From the NCBI RefSeq assembly GCF_000308435.1, contig NZ_BAFR01000113.1:1-64000 (forward strand): a DNA stretch of 64,000 nt, in the 5' to 3' direction. Each line of letters opens with the position of its first letter. The stretch's first letter is position 1. Source of the stretch: Nocardia araoensis NBRC 100135. Lineage in GTDB: Bacteria; Actinomycetota; Actinomycetes; Mycobacteriales; Mycobacteriaceae. Both the position numbers and the translations under genes were made by a program. This document shows positions 37,035 to 45,080 of this stretch, piece after piece. The notes beneath the pieces were generated by a model that ran no database searches, was not told the origin of the DNA, and saw only the letters and a list, made by a program, of their open reading frames with translations.

Positions 37035-37573
37035 CTACCCAAGCGCGAGTTCTCCCGCACGGTGACGACGACCACGAGGTCGCCATAGGGCGCCGCGCCC
37101 ATGGCCAGCCTGTGGCTGAGGTGCGCCAAGCCGAGCCATCGTCCGTATTTGGTCAGCATGCCGGTTCGCACCTTGTCGAACAGTGGCCCGGTACGAAGCA
37201 ATTCGGCCGTGCCCTGGTGCTGCCGAGACCCCAGGGCGGGCTCCCCTCGCCAGTTCCCGGCCTGCACGATGACCCGGTGCTCGCGGGCGAGGTGCCGAGC
37301 CTCGCGCGAATGCGACGAGATCCGGAAGGCCAGACGCCCGTGGTCGACCGGTAACACGAAGTGCGGCACGGTATTCCAGCGCCCGGTTGCCTCCGGTCGC
37401 GGGTAGGTCACCAGCACCGTGCTCGCATCCCACCACAGCATCCCGGGATGCCATTCGCTGGGACGATCCGGCGCGGCGAGGACGCGATGCGCCGCGAGCC
37501 GGTTGTGCCGCCGCGGGGTGTAGCCGTGGAGTCTTCGGCCGAGCGAGGAGCCGCCGTGCACGGGAAATGCCAT
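37031..37573 (-). CDS. PPOX/FDOR-like split-barrel protein, possibly F420- or FMN-binding
   Basis: 180 residues from ATG 37573, chosen because GGAGG lies ten bases upstream; the frame is open to 37780 but overlaps the permease gene. VPHFVLPVDHGRLAFRISSH, EARHLAREHRVIVQAGNWRG and QGTAELL follow the split beta-barrel pattern of pyridoxamine-phosphate-oxidase-like proteins, many of which use F420 in actinobacteria. The C-terminal part has a VRTGMLTKYGRWLG segment. The LLM remnant directly downstream, also an F420-type family, suggests a former two-gene unit. Reaction unknown. Confidence 0.65.
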   Translation of the reverse strand: MAFPVHGGSSLGRRLHGYTPRRHNRLAAHRVLAAPDRPSEWHPGMLWWDASTVLVTYPRPEATGRWNTVPHFVLPVDHGRLAFRISSHSREARHLAREHRVIVQAGNWRGEPALGSRQHQGTAELLRTGPLFDKVRTGMLTKYGRWLGLAHLSHRLAMGAAPYGDLVVVVTVRENSRLGR

Positions 37574-37730
37574 CGCGTGGAAACCTCCGGGGAAGGGGGT
37601 GGGTTCAGGGGTACCGATTCGATCTCCGTACTGCGACCGGCGCCGTGGCGCCGTTGAGGATTTCGTGTACCACCGGGCACGATCCGGTGCAACGACATCC
37701 TCGGGTCGTCGCGCGATGGAAAGCGAATCG

Positions 37731-39050
37731 TCACGCTTCGCGCCGGACCGGTCGACCGTCGGCGGCGGACCGGCGGGCACGGACCGCGTTCACCGCGGCG
37801 AACAGCGCTCCGACGCAGATCAGGATGGAACCCCGCAGCCAGACCTCCGCGTCGACCCGGGTGGTCAGGAACAGACAGGAGGCCAGGCCCAGCCAAGGTA
37901 TGACGAGGGGCACGCGAAAATGCCGCGCAGGGCCGGGCTCACGCCGCAGCATCAGAACCGACACGTTGACCGCCGCGAAGACGGCCAGCAGCAACAGCAC
38001 CAATGTCTCGGCAAGCGAGGCCACCTCCCCGGTCAGCGCGAGCGCCAACGACGCCGCCGCTGTCACGGCGATCGCTACCCACGGTGTCCGGCGGCCCGGC
38101 AGAACCCGGCCCAGCGCCCGCGGGAGCAGCCCGTCGCGAGCCATGCCATAGGCCAGCCGCGAGGACATGATGCCGGTCAGCAGGGCTCCGTTCGCCACGG
38201 CCACCAGAGCGACCACGGCGAACAACCGCTCCGGCACCCCACCGGCCACGCGCACCACCTCCAGCAGCGGACCGCTCGAGTTCGCCAGCCGATCGGTGGG
38301 CACGACCGCACCTGCCACCAGCCCGATCAGCAGGTACACGCCACCGGCGGTGAGGAGCGCCCCGAAGAGGGCGCGCGGATAGGACCGGCGCGGTTCGGCG
38401 ACTTCCTCCGCCAGATTCACCGAGGTCTCGAACCCGACGAAGGAGTAGAAGGCCAGAACCGCGCCCGCCAGGATCGCGCCGACGACGCCCTGCTCCGCGG
38501 TCCCCACCTGGGCCAGCCGCGACGGTTCGGCGTCTCCCCGGGCGATCACCCACGCGCCGAGCCCGATGACCACGACCAGCCCGCCGAGTTCGACCAGGGT
38601 CGCGGCCACATTGGCGCCGAGCGACTGCTTGATGCCATAGGCGTTGAGCGACGCCGACGCGACGAGGAACACCACCACGACCACCGCGGTCGGCAACGTC
38701 ACCAAGGCACGCAGGTAGTCGGCGGCGAACGCCCTGCTCAGCGCTGCCACCGACACGACACCGGCGGCGAGCATGCAGAAACCGACGAGCGATCCGGCGG
38801 CCGGACCGAGCGCGCGACCGGCGTAGTGGGCCGAGCCGCCCGCCTTCGGGTACTTCGTCGCCAGCTCGGCATAGGACCCGGCAGTGAGGCAGGCGAGGCC
38901 CAGAGCCACCAGAAGCGGCAACCAGATCGCACCGCCCGACGCCCGCGCGATGTTCCCGACCAGCACGTAGACCCCCGCGCCCAGGATGTCACCGAGGATG
39001 AAGAAGTACAGCAGGGGCGTGCTGACCGCCCGTCGTAGAGAATCCGCCAC
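37731..39050 (-). CDS. APC family amino acid permease
   Basis: 439 residues from GTG with about twelve membrane spans. LLYFFILGDILGAGVYVLVG is the first helix with the GxG substrate-binding break; AELATKYPKAGGSAHYAGRA and FYSFVGFETSVNLAEEVAEP are the conserved helix 2-3 and helix 6 regions of the amino acid-polyamine-organocation superfamily. It probably imports or exchanges amino acids or amines; which one cannot be read. It stands alone. The 3' end lies beyond the start of the PPOX-like gene, with some 150 bases between. Confidence 0.9.
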   Translation of the reverse strand: MADSLRRAVSTPLLYFFILGDILGAGVYVLVGNIARASGGAIWLPLLVALGLACLTAGSYAELATKYPKAGGSAHYAGRALGPAAGSLVGFCMLAAGVVSVAALSRAFAADYLRALVTLPTAVVVVVFLVASASLNAYGIKQSLGANVAATLVELGGLVVVIGLGAWVIARGDAEPSRLAQVGTAEQGVVGAILAGAVLAFYSFVGFETSVNLAEEVAEPRRSYPRALFGALLTAGGVYLLIGLVAGAVVPTDRLANSSGPLLEVVRVAGGVPERLFAVVALVAVANGALLTGIMSSRLAYGMARDGLLPRALGRVLPGRRTPWVAIAVTAAASLALALTGEVASLAETLVLLLLAVFAAVNVSVLMLRREPGPARHFRVPLVIPWLGLASCLFLTTRVDAEVWLRGSILICVGALFAAVNAVRARRSAADGRPVRREA

Positions 39051-39107
39051 GCAGCGGCGGATACCCGCGTCATCGACGCTGAAGCCGGCGCTGAACGCGC
39101 CGCCGTG

Positions 39108-39791
39108 TCACGCCGGCGCCGGGCCGATCATCCGGGCGGGGGCCGCCTGCACGGCGCCGTGATAGAAGTGCCGGCCCAAACCGACGGTGAAAACGAGTAT
39201 CCCGTACACCGAGTGCTCCACCGACGCGGTGAACAGCGACCGGGTCCGCAGGTACCGCGAGGCGAAGATCCAGCCGCCGACGCCGCTGGCGACGACCGAG
39301 AACCAGCTACCGAAGACGATGTGCACGAAGCCGAACGCCGCCGCGCTCGCGATCACCAAACCCGCGCCTTCCCCGAAGACGGGCGCGTACCGGTGGAACA
39401 GGAACGATCGGAAGATCAATTCCTGCGGGTAGACGCTCAACACGGGGTACAGCACCATCACCGCGAGCCAGATCTCGGGATTGCGCCGGGGCAGATCGAA
39501 AAGATCCTCCCGCCGTACCATCGCGACCGCCGCGGTGAGCGCCACCGCGCTCGCTGCCGCCCCGGCCGCCATCGACCGCGCCTGGGCGCGCAATGTCTCG
39601 CTGCGCCACAATGCGGCGCGATCGAAATCGGAAGAGCGCCGCAGATACACCGCCGCACCCGCGGCCAGCGCCAGCAGCGCGGGAATCGGCGATTTGCCGC
39701 GCAGCAACGCGTTGTACGCGGTCGCTCCGCCGAAGAACAGTGTCGCGTACTCGGCGCCCAGGTACACCCGCCGCCGCAGTCCGATCCGCAC
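39108..39791 (-). CDS. CPBP family intramembrane protease
   Basis: 227 residues from GTG 39791, chosen because TATGCT lies six bases before it (leaderless pattern); the frame is open to 39881. Several hydrophobic helices and the CPBP (CAAX protease/bacteriocin-processing) motifs: QELIFRSFLFHRY in place of the usual EExxxR, FGFVHIVFG with the metal histidine, and SVEHSVYG. The first motif has Q-E where the family normally has E-E, so activity should not be taken for granted. Function in actinobacteria is unknown. Confidence 0.75.
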   Translation of the reverse strand: MRIGLRRRVYLGAEYATLFFGGATAYNALLRGKSPIPALLALAAGAAVYLRRSSDFDRAALWRSETLRAQARSMAAGAAASAVALTAAVAMVRREDLFDLPRRNPEIWLAVMVLYPVLSVYPQELIFRSFLFHRYAPVFGEGAGLVIASAAAFGFVHIVFGSWFSVVASGVGGWIFASRYLRTRSLFTASVEHSVYGILVFTVGLGRHFYHGAVQAAPARMIGPAPA

Positions 39792-39797
39792 GGCCTC

Positions 39798-39803
39798 AGC
39801 ATA
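39798..39803 (-). promoter_or_regulatory. Candidate leaderless -10 element of the CPBP gene
   Basis: On the minus strand TATGCT is followed by six bases and the GTG at 39791. Confidence 0.45.
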
Positions 39804-39859
39804 AGTCCGCGGCGCGGATCGCGCTCTCCGCGAAAACGGAGCAGACCGCGCCGCTGTGA

Positions 39860-40042
39860 CATTCGATCGAGTGCCTCGCACAGTGTGCCCACCGCCGGAG
39901 CCATGGCGCGCGTGGCCGCCTGATCACCTGCGTCGCCACCGACGACGTCGATGTCGCCCGCCAGGCCGCCGTCATCGGGCTCGACGTCGAGGACGTGCGT
40001 ACCAACGGGCTGGCCGGAGCGCAGGTGCTTGCGCAACTGTGA
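39860..40042 (+). pseudogene. Possible fragment of an LLM-type oxidoreductase gene
   Basis: The open frame lacks a plausible start but reads LITCVATDDVDVARQAAVIG then DVEDVRTNGLAG, which I recognise as like the C-terminal part of F420 LLM oxidoreductases (where NGLAGTPAEVVDKIG follows). Here it jumps straight to AQVLAQL and a stop, as if about 30 codons had been deleted. Too short to be certain. Confidence 0.35.
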
Positions 40043-40141
40043 CGCTCGCCCGCGAATGGGTCGCGTCTTCGTGAGGCGGTTCACGCCTCACCGCACGGAC
40101 ACCTCGCGCATACCGACCGAGCAGCGGGGAATCTCCGATTC

Positions 40142-40807
40142 GTGATAGACGATGTGCCATCGGGGGCCGCGCCCACGGTCCCGATCTCCAAGAGAACAGG
40201 AAGTTTTCAGTTCTGGTTCGCCGATCAACGCTGGGAATGGTCGGACGAGGTCGCGGCCCTGCACGGGTACACGCCGGGTGAGGTGACACCGACGACGGAA
40301 CTGCTCCTGGCGCACAAGCATCCGGACGACCGGGCCGAGGTGGCCGACACCTTGGCGACGGCGGTGCGGACCGGGCTGCCTTTCAGCGGACGCCACCGCA
40401 TCATCGATGCCGCGGGTGTCATGCACCACGTACTGGTCGTGGGCGACCAGATGCGGGACGCCACCGGCGCGGTGGTCGGCACCACGGGCTACTACATCGA
40501 CGTCACCGACACCGTCGACGAACAACGGCAGGAGATCATCGACGCCACGCTGCCGGAAATGGTCGCCGCCCGTGAAGTGATCGAGCAGGCGAAGGGCGCC
40601 TTGATGCTGGTGTACGGGATTTCGGCCGATCAGGCGTTCCGTGTGCTCACCTGGCGATCGCAGGAGACGAATACGAAATTGCGCGTTCTGGCCGAAGAAC
40701 TGGTGGCCGCGCTGATCGATGTCGGCGGCGCGGATGTGCAGACCCGCACCCGCTTCGACCATGTGCTGCTCACCGCGCACGAACGTCGTGTCCAGACCCA
40801 GCCTTGA
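40142..40807 (+). CDS. PAS domain and ANTAR domain protein
   Basis: 221 residues from GTG. Residues 20-130 form a PAS domain (GSFQFWFADQRWEWSDEVAA, HPDDRAEVADTLATAVR, VGTTGYYIDVTDTV). Residues 145-205 are an ANTAR domain (REVIEQAKGALMLVYGISAD then AFRVLTWRSQETNTKLRVLA), which binds paired RNA hairpins and prevents transcription termination. PAS-ANTAR proteins of actinobacteria are thought to couple a signal to read-through of target leaders. It has no neighbouring kinase and no receiver domain, so it should be controlled directly through PAS. No target RNA pair was identified here. Confidence 0.88.
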   Translation: MIDDVPSGAAPTVPISKRTGSFQFWFADQRWEWSDEVAALHGYTPGEVTPTTELLLAHKHPDDRAEVADTLATAVRTGLPFSGRHRIIDAAGVMHHVLVVGDQMRDATGAVVGTTGYYIDVTDTVDEQRQEIIDATLPEMVAAREVIEQAKGALMLVYGISADQAFRVLTWRSQETNTKLRVLAEELVAALIDVGGADVQTRTRFDHVLLTAHERRVQTQP

Positions 40808-40870
40808 CCGCGTCCGAGCCGGTCGTCGGGGCCGGATCGGATGTCGTGGACTCTCGAGTTCACCGTTGCG

Positions 40871-41260
40871 TCAATGACTATCCGGACGGCCGCGGTCGAT
40901 CTCGGCCATGTGCTCTTCGGCCCACGCGCGCAGCGCCGCGAGCGGAACTTCCAGTGACAGGCCGAGTTCGGTCAGCCGGTAGTACACGCTCGGCGGCACG
41001 GTGGGCTCCACGCGACGTGCGACCAGCCCGTCCCCGGTCAGATTCCGCAGGGTCACGGAGAGCATCTTCTGCGAGACACCGGGCATGCGGCGCTGGAGCT
41101 CGGCGAAGCGCACCTCGCCCGGTGTGGCCTCGGCGAGCAGTTTCACCACCATGGAGACCCACTTCGTGCCGATGCGGTCGAGCAGCCGCCGGGTCGGACA
41201 GGCGGGATCGAACAGGTCGCCGCCCGCCTCGGCGTGCTTACGCAGGGGATCGGTAGTCAC
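40871..41260 (-). CDS. HxlR family transcriptional regulator
   Basis: 129 residues from GTG. CPTRRLLDRIGTKWVSMVVK is the HxlR opening with its conserved cysteine (C21 or so, often redox- or electrophile-sensing), and FAELQRRMPGVSQKMLSVTL is the recognition region, followed by the wing VEPTVPPSVYYRLT. It is divergent from an alpha/beta hydrolase across 95 bases with a clear inverted repeat, the standard layout for a repressor of a single target. Confidence 0.92.
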   Translation of the reverse strand: MTTDPLRKHAEAGGDLFDPACPTRRLLDRIGTKWVSMVVKLLAEATPGEVRFAELQRRMPGVSQKMLSVTLRNLTGDGLVARRVEPTVPPSVYYRLTELGLSLEVPLAALRAWAEEHMAEIDRGRPDSH

Positions 41261-41319
41261 CTCGGGCTCACCCCCTGATTCGAAAGTGCGGTCTTTGCAG
41301 CGCTGAACAGCCTACTTAC

Positions 41320-41344
41320 GGTTACCTGATAACCAATAGTTACC
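41320..41344. promoter_or_regulatory. Probable HxlR operator
   Basis: GGTTACCTGATAACC (41320-41334) is a perfect 5-5-5 inverted repeat, and a further GTTACC follows at 41339-41344. It lies just upstream of the hydrolase Shine-Dalgarno sequence (AGGAG, 41345-41349) in the HxlR-hydrolase intergenic region. Confidence 0.6.
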
Positions 41345-41355
41345 AGGAGTAGGTG

Positions 41356-42231
41356 ATGACCTCCATGTCTTCCGACATCTCGTTATGCCGCATCGCGACC
41401 AATGGCATCGAGGTGAATGTCGCGGTCGCCGGACGTGGGCCCGCGGTACTGCTGTTGCACGGGTTCCCGCACACCTGGCAGTTGTGGTCGGAGGTGATCG
41501 GTCCGCTCGCGCGACGGCACCGAGTGATCGCACCGGACCTGCGCGGCCTCGGAGCGAGCACCCGAGCGGCCGACGGCTACGACGCGGCGAATCTGGCCGT
41601 CGACGCCGCGGGACTGCTGGACGCGCTCGGTGAGCCGACCGCGGCAGTGGTCGGCATCGATGCGGGCACGCCGCCCGCCTTCCTGCTGGCCATGCGGCAC
41701 CGGGACCGAGTCCGGCGACTGGTGCTGATGGAGTCGCTGCTGGGCACCCTGCCCGGCGCCGAGGACTTCCTGTCCGTCGGGCCGCCTTGGTGGTTCGGGT
41801 TCCATGCGGTGCCCGGCCTCGCAGAGAAGGTCATCACCGGAAACGAGAAGGCGTATATCGACTGGTTCCTGACCGCAGGTACCCTGGGCCGCGGTGTGCC
41901 CGGGCCGATTCGGGACGCATTCGTCGAGGCATACGGCGACCCGGTGGCCTTGCGATGCGCGTTCTCCTACTACCGTGCGATGCCGACCAGCGCCCGGCAG
42001 ATCCGTGACGCGGTGGCCACCGCTCGGCTCACGGTTCCCACCATGGCCGTCGGCGCCCATCCGGTAGGCAACGCGCTGGCCCGGCAATTGGCTCCCATCA
42101 CCGAGGAGCTGACCAGCCACCGGATTCCGGGATGCGGGCACATCATCCCGCTCCACGCACCGACGGAACTGGTGTCACTGCTGAGCGATTTTCTCGCCGA
42201 CGACCGTACGGCCGCACACCGGCCCGATTGA
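41356..42231 (+). CDS. Alpha/beta hydrolase, epoxide-hydrolase-like
   Basis: 291 residues from ATG 41356, six bases after AGGAG; the GTG three bases earlier is less well placed. PAVLLLHGFPHTWQLWSEVI is the oxyanion-hole region (HGFP), APDLRGLGAS follows, and AVVGIDAGTPPAFLLA is the nucleophile elbow with aspartate rather than serine, as in epoxide hydrolases and dehalogenases. The catalytic histidine is in IPGCGHIIPLHAP. The substrate may be an electrophile sensed by the divergent HxlR regulator, but this is inference. Confidence 0.85.
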   Translation: MTSMSSDISLCRIATNGIEVNVAVAGRGPAVLLLHGFPHTWQLWSEVIGPLARRHRVIAPDLRGLGASTRAADGYDAANLAVDAAGLLDALGEPTAAVVGIDAGTPPAFLLAMRHRDRVRRLVLMESLLGTLPGAEDFLSVGPPWWFGFHAVPGLAEKVITGNEKAYIDWFLTAGTLGRGVPGPIRDAFVEAYGDPVALRCAFSYYRAMPTSARQIRDAVATARLTVPTMAVGAHPVGNALARQLAPITEELTSHRIPGCGHIIPLHAPTELVSLLSDFLADDRTAAHRPD

Positions 42232-42253
42232 CGGAAAAGGCGCGCAAACCAAC

Positions 42254-42289
42254 CGAGCCCCGAATCGATGTGCGTCGATTCGGGGCTCG
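42254..42289 (+). terminator. Strong hairpin after the hydrolase gene
   Basis: A perfect 15-bp stem (42254-42268 with 42275-42289) and a six-base loop TGTGCG, 23 bases after the hydrolase stop. The stem core is GAGCCCCGAATCGA. It lies between convergent genes and probably ends transcription from either side, although a T-run is lacking. Confidence 0.75.
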
Positions 42290-42333
42290 CTCGGGGGTAT
42301 TCGTGCCTATCCACCGATCGCTCGGTAGTTTGA

Positions 42334-42349
42334 CGGTACGAATGTACCG
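42334..42349. repeat. Orphan 6-4-6 palindrome between convergent genes
   Basis: CGGTACGAATGTACCG is a perfect inverted repeat, with TTGACG starting at 42330. It is not next to any start codon of a convincing gene, so its purpose is unclear; it may be a weak hairpin for the minus-strand gene. Confidence 0.35.
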
Positions 42350-42462
42350 GCTTGTACGCGATTTCGCCAAACCCGGCTGCGGCCACGACGGAATGGTTCA
42401 ACGAGCAACTTCTTATCCGTCGGGAGATCCGACACCCGAGGAGCCGGATCGCCGCGGGTGAC

Positions 42463-43371
42463 TCAGATGAGGTTCTTCTGCTTACGGATTCGCCGGCGCA
42501 GATCGACCATGAGCGCGTGCGACCCGCCGTGCCGCACGAAGCGCGGAATGAAGCGATTGACGAAGGAAACGAAGACGAACAAGTTCTCGAAACGCCGCTG
42601 GTCCGCGTCGGTCCACGACACCCGGAGCTGTTCCCGGAAAATCGGAGCCAGGAATCCGATGGTGAGAAATCGCAGCAGATTCCGAAAAGGCAGCCGCAGG
42701 TACCAGTGGATCATGCGAAGGTTGAGCAGGCTCTCGAGGTAGCCGCGAACGTAGTCGTCCAGCACCACCTGCTCACACGCGGTGTTCCAATACTCGTCGA
42801 ACTCCGCGCGCGTGGCGGGCCACATGTCCCCCGTGACTTGCAGGGTGGTGCCCAGGGTCGAGGACGAGGTGTAGAACGCTTCGGCCTGCTCGTCGTTCAT
42901 TCTCCCGTGCAGCAGCTGGTAGGTGTCCTCGAAACCGATGTAGAGGCAGGCGGCGACCCACAGTTGCAGATTGCGGTCGAAGGCGTTGTACTTCACCGCG
43001 GCACCCGGGGCCGAATGCACCTGCCGGTGCGCCACATTCACCGCTTCGCGATATGCCGCGCGCTCTTCGTCGGTGCCGAGGATGGCGACCGCGAGATATT
43101 GGGTGGTCGTGCGTGCACGTTTCCACGGGTGCTTCATCAGCGATCCGGATTCCACCTTGCTCTCGGCCACACCGTAGCCGACGCCCGGCCGGGCCATCTG
43201 CATGACGACGTTCGCCGCGGCACCGGCGAAAGACCAGAAGTCCAAAGCGTCGGTGAGTTTGATCGGTCGCTTGGTGTAAGGCCGATGCGTGACGCTGATC
43301 CCGATGCGGGTGCGATCCTTTGTCAGCGGCACACTGTGATCGCGCTCGGGATGATGAGCGACTGCGGTCAT
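42463..43371 (-). CDS. MpaB/DUF2236 family oxygenase-like protein
   Basis: 302 residues from ATG 43371, GGAAGGA seven bases upstream. The family features are LDFWSFAGAAANVVMQMARP at the start, ESGSLMKHPWKRARTTTQYL, the HRQVHS and YNAFDRNLQLWVAACLYIGF core with metal- or haem-ligand histidines, and a C-terminal basic helical region (GFLAPIFREQLRVSW). DUF2236 proteins include the latex-clearing protein and the MpaB oxygenase; a b-type haem is known for some. It is coupled by an ATGA overlap to a small membrane protein gene. Being beside an mce operon, a role in lipid or sterol oxidation is possible. Confidence 0.85.
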   Translation of the reverse strand: MTAVAHHPERDHSVPLTKDRTRIGISVTHRPYTKRPIKLTDALDFWSFAGAAANVVMQMARPGVGYGVAESKVESGSLMKHPWKRARTTTQYLAVAILGTDEERAAYREAVNVAHRQVHSAPGAAVKYNAFDRNLQLWVAACLYIGFEDTYQLLHGRMNDEQAEAFYTSSSTLGTTLQVTGDMWPATRAEFDEYWNTACEQVVLDDYVRGYLESLLNLRMIHWYLRLPFRNLLRFLTIGFLAPIFREQLRVSWTDADQRRFENLFVFVSFVNRFIPRFVRHGGSHALMVDLRRRIRKQKNLI

Positions 43372-43640
43372 CGGGATGTCCTTCCATCTGCGTTCACACG
43401 TCGTACGACCAGGCGAATCAGTCGCGCCGACGTCAGCCGGACGCCGCCGAACACCAGCCCGGCGGCGGAGAGCACGACGAGGAACTCGAACACGGTCAAC
43501 TCCGCGCCGAGCACCCGACCGACGGTCGATGACCCGGATCCGACCGTGTCGGGGCGTCCCACGGACCGCGAAGTCGAGGTGCGCCCGACCCCCGCGCGTT
43601 CCCACTTCGGCCGTTCCTCCGCGAGAACGTCGACGCGCAT
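43368..43640 (-). CDS. Small single-span membrane protein coupled to the MpaB-like gene
   Basis: 90 residues from ATG 43640 with AGGAGAG four bases upstream. An N-terminal polar, Arg/Ser-rich half (about 50 residues) is followed by one hydrophobic helix (LTVFEFLVVLSAAGLVFGGV) and a basic tail (RLIRLVVRRVNADGR). Its stop overlaps the ATG of the oxygenase gene. The Shine-Dalgarno sequence, coupling and transmembrane pattern support a real gene. It could anchor or deliver the oxygenase; no family is recognised. Confidence 0.65.
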   Translation of the reverse strand: MRVDVLAEERPKWERAGVGRTSTSRSVGRPDTVGSGSSTVGRVLGAELTVFEFLVVLSAAGLVFGGVRLTSARLIRLVVRRVNADGRTSR

Positions 43641-43697
43641 CGGACTCTCCTGCTTTCGATGACCCGGGCCGGTCACCTTCCCCGTATGTTACTGATC

Positions 43698-43727
43698 ATT
43701 CTAGTCGAAATGAAGAAGGTTACGCAA
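43698..43727 (-). promoter_or_regulatory. Promoter of the small membrane protein / MpaB-like operon
   Basis: On the minus strand TTGCGT (43727-43722), 18 bases and TAGAAT (43703-43698), about 58 bases before the ATG at 43640. TGATCA overlaps the downstream end of the -10 (43693-43698). The surrounding 43677-43819 stretch is AT-rich and gene-free. Confidence 0.5.
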
Positions 43728-43819
43728 TCAAATTGCCATTATGAAGCGGAATCATGCTTCCTCTTGTCGATTGAGGTGTATGCGAATTCTGCCTGAACAG
43801 ACCTAGATCGACACCCGGA

Positions 43820-45070
43820 TCATCTCCGCGCTTCGGGCAGTTGCGTCGCCGTGTCGAACAAGGTGACCTCCATCAGTCGCGCCACGGCCTCCCGCGGACA
43901 GCCGCGCCTGCCGTCCCCCAGTGCCCTGCCGAGGTCGACGACCAGACCGAAGGCGGCGTGCACGAGAATTCGCGCTTGGGCTTCGGACAGCTCCGAACGC
44001 ACGGCGACCAGCAGCTTGCCCCACTCGGCCACCGACAGACGCTGGATGTTGCGCAACACGACCCGGTCTTCGGCCGGGACGTGCGAGAACTCCGTGTAGT
44101 AGACGAACGTCAGTTCCCGCTCGGCGAAGGAACCCGCGACGTAGAGCGTGATCAATTCCGTCAGCGCCTCGACGGGAGTGGCCGATGAGGCGATGGCGGG
44201 ACCGATGGCATCGGCCACCCGGTCGGCGGCGCGCCGGAAAGCAGCCGTCAGCAGGTCGCTTTTGCTGCGGTAGTAGCGGTAGACGGCGGAGGCGGCGGTC
44301 AGGTCCGCCGCGGCGGCGATGTCCTCGACGCTGACATTCGGATATCCGCGCTCGTGGAACAGTTCCACGGCTTTCGCCAGCAACAACTGGTGTTTGAACG
44401 GCGTCGGCGGATCGGCAGCCGGCTCCACGGCGGAGAACTCGGCGAATGCGGGCAACGTGGCGTGCACCGCCGTCCAGCACGCGGAGGCCAGCAGCGCCGC
44501 AAGTGATTTCGTCGGCAAGGCGGCATGGTGATCACCGATGCTGCTGACGACGCTGAGCACCGCCACCGCCCGGACGAATTCGTCTCGCTTGCTCAGCCTT
44601 GGGCGCACCGCACCGATCAGCCTGCGTAGCGCGGCGATCGAGGTCGCGAATTGCTCGGTGAGGGTCTTGCCGTCCTCGTCGTCCAGATAGCGGCCTTCCC
44701 AGCGCGCCAAAGTCACGGTCGGGCGATTGGTGACGGCCTGGGCGATCAGGGCATCGATGACGTATCGCAATCGAGCCTCGGCACTCCAGCTGTCGGCCTG
44801 CGCGGGAAGGGTCACCGCGTCGACGGTGACCTGGCCCAAGCGGAGCAGCTCTTCGCGGAACAGCGCATACTTGCTGGGGTAATGGCGATACAGCGCCGCG
44901 GAGCTGATCCCGACCTTGGCCGCGATCTCCTCCATGCTCACGCCGTGATAGCCGAGGGCGCCGAACGCGGCCGCGGACGTGGCGGCGATCTGCGCCCGCC
45001 GGTTACGCGGGCGTCGGCGCACCACCCGTGCCGAGCCGGGCTCGGCGGATTCTGTCCTGGCGCTCTTCAC
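43820..45070 (-). CDS. Double-domain TetR regulator, Mce3R-like
   Basis: 416 residues from GTG. It holds two complete TetR units in tandem: first helix-turn-helix EEIAAKVGISSAALYRHYPS (about 46-65), second EDIAAAADLTAASAVYRYYR (about 245-265), each followed by a helical ligand-binding domain. Such double TetR proteins are rare; Mce3R of M. tuberculosis (about 406 residues) is the known case and represses mce3 and lipid genes. Here the gene follows the mce operon in the same direction, ten bases after the mam gene, so it is probably co-transcribed and could give feedback control. Candidate operators lie upstream of yrbEA and of the MpaB-like operon. Confidence 0.85.
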   Translation of the reverse strand: MKSARTESAEPGSARVVRRRPRNRRAQIAATSAAAFGALGYHGVSMEEIAAKVGISSAALYRHYPSKYALFREELLRLGQVTVDAVTLPAQADSWSAEARLRYVIDALIAQAVTNRPTVTLARWEGRYLDDEDGKTLTEQFATSIAALRRLIGAVRPRLSKRDEFVRAVAVLSVVSSIGDHHAALPTKSLAALLASACWTAVHATLPAFAEFSAVEPAADPPTPFKHQLLLAKAVELFHERGYPNVSVEDIAAAADLTAASAVYRYYRSKSDLLTAAFRRAADRVADAIGPAIASSATPVEALTELITLYVAGSFAERELTFVYYTEFSHVPAEDRVVLRNIQRLSVAEWGKLLVAVRSELSEAQARILVHAAFGLVVDLGRALGDGRRGCPREAVARLMEVTLFDTATQLPEARR

Positions 45071-45080
45071 GGCACTGGCG

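Noticed and set aside
42334..42461. A 39-codon plus-strand gene behind TTGACG and the 42334 palindrome
   Set aside because: No ribosome site, no good -10 element and no recognisable product; only the palindrome is reported.
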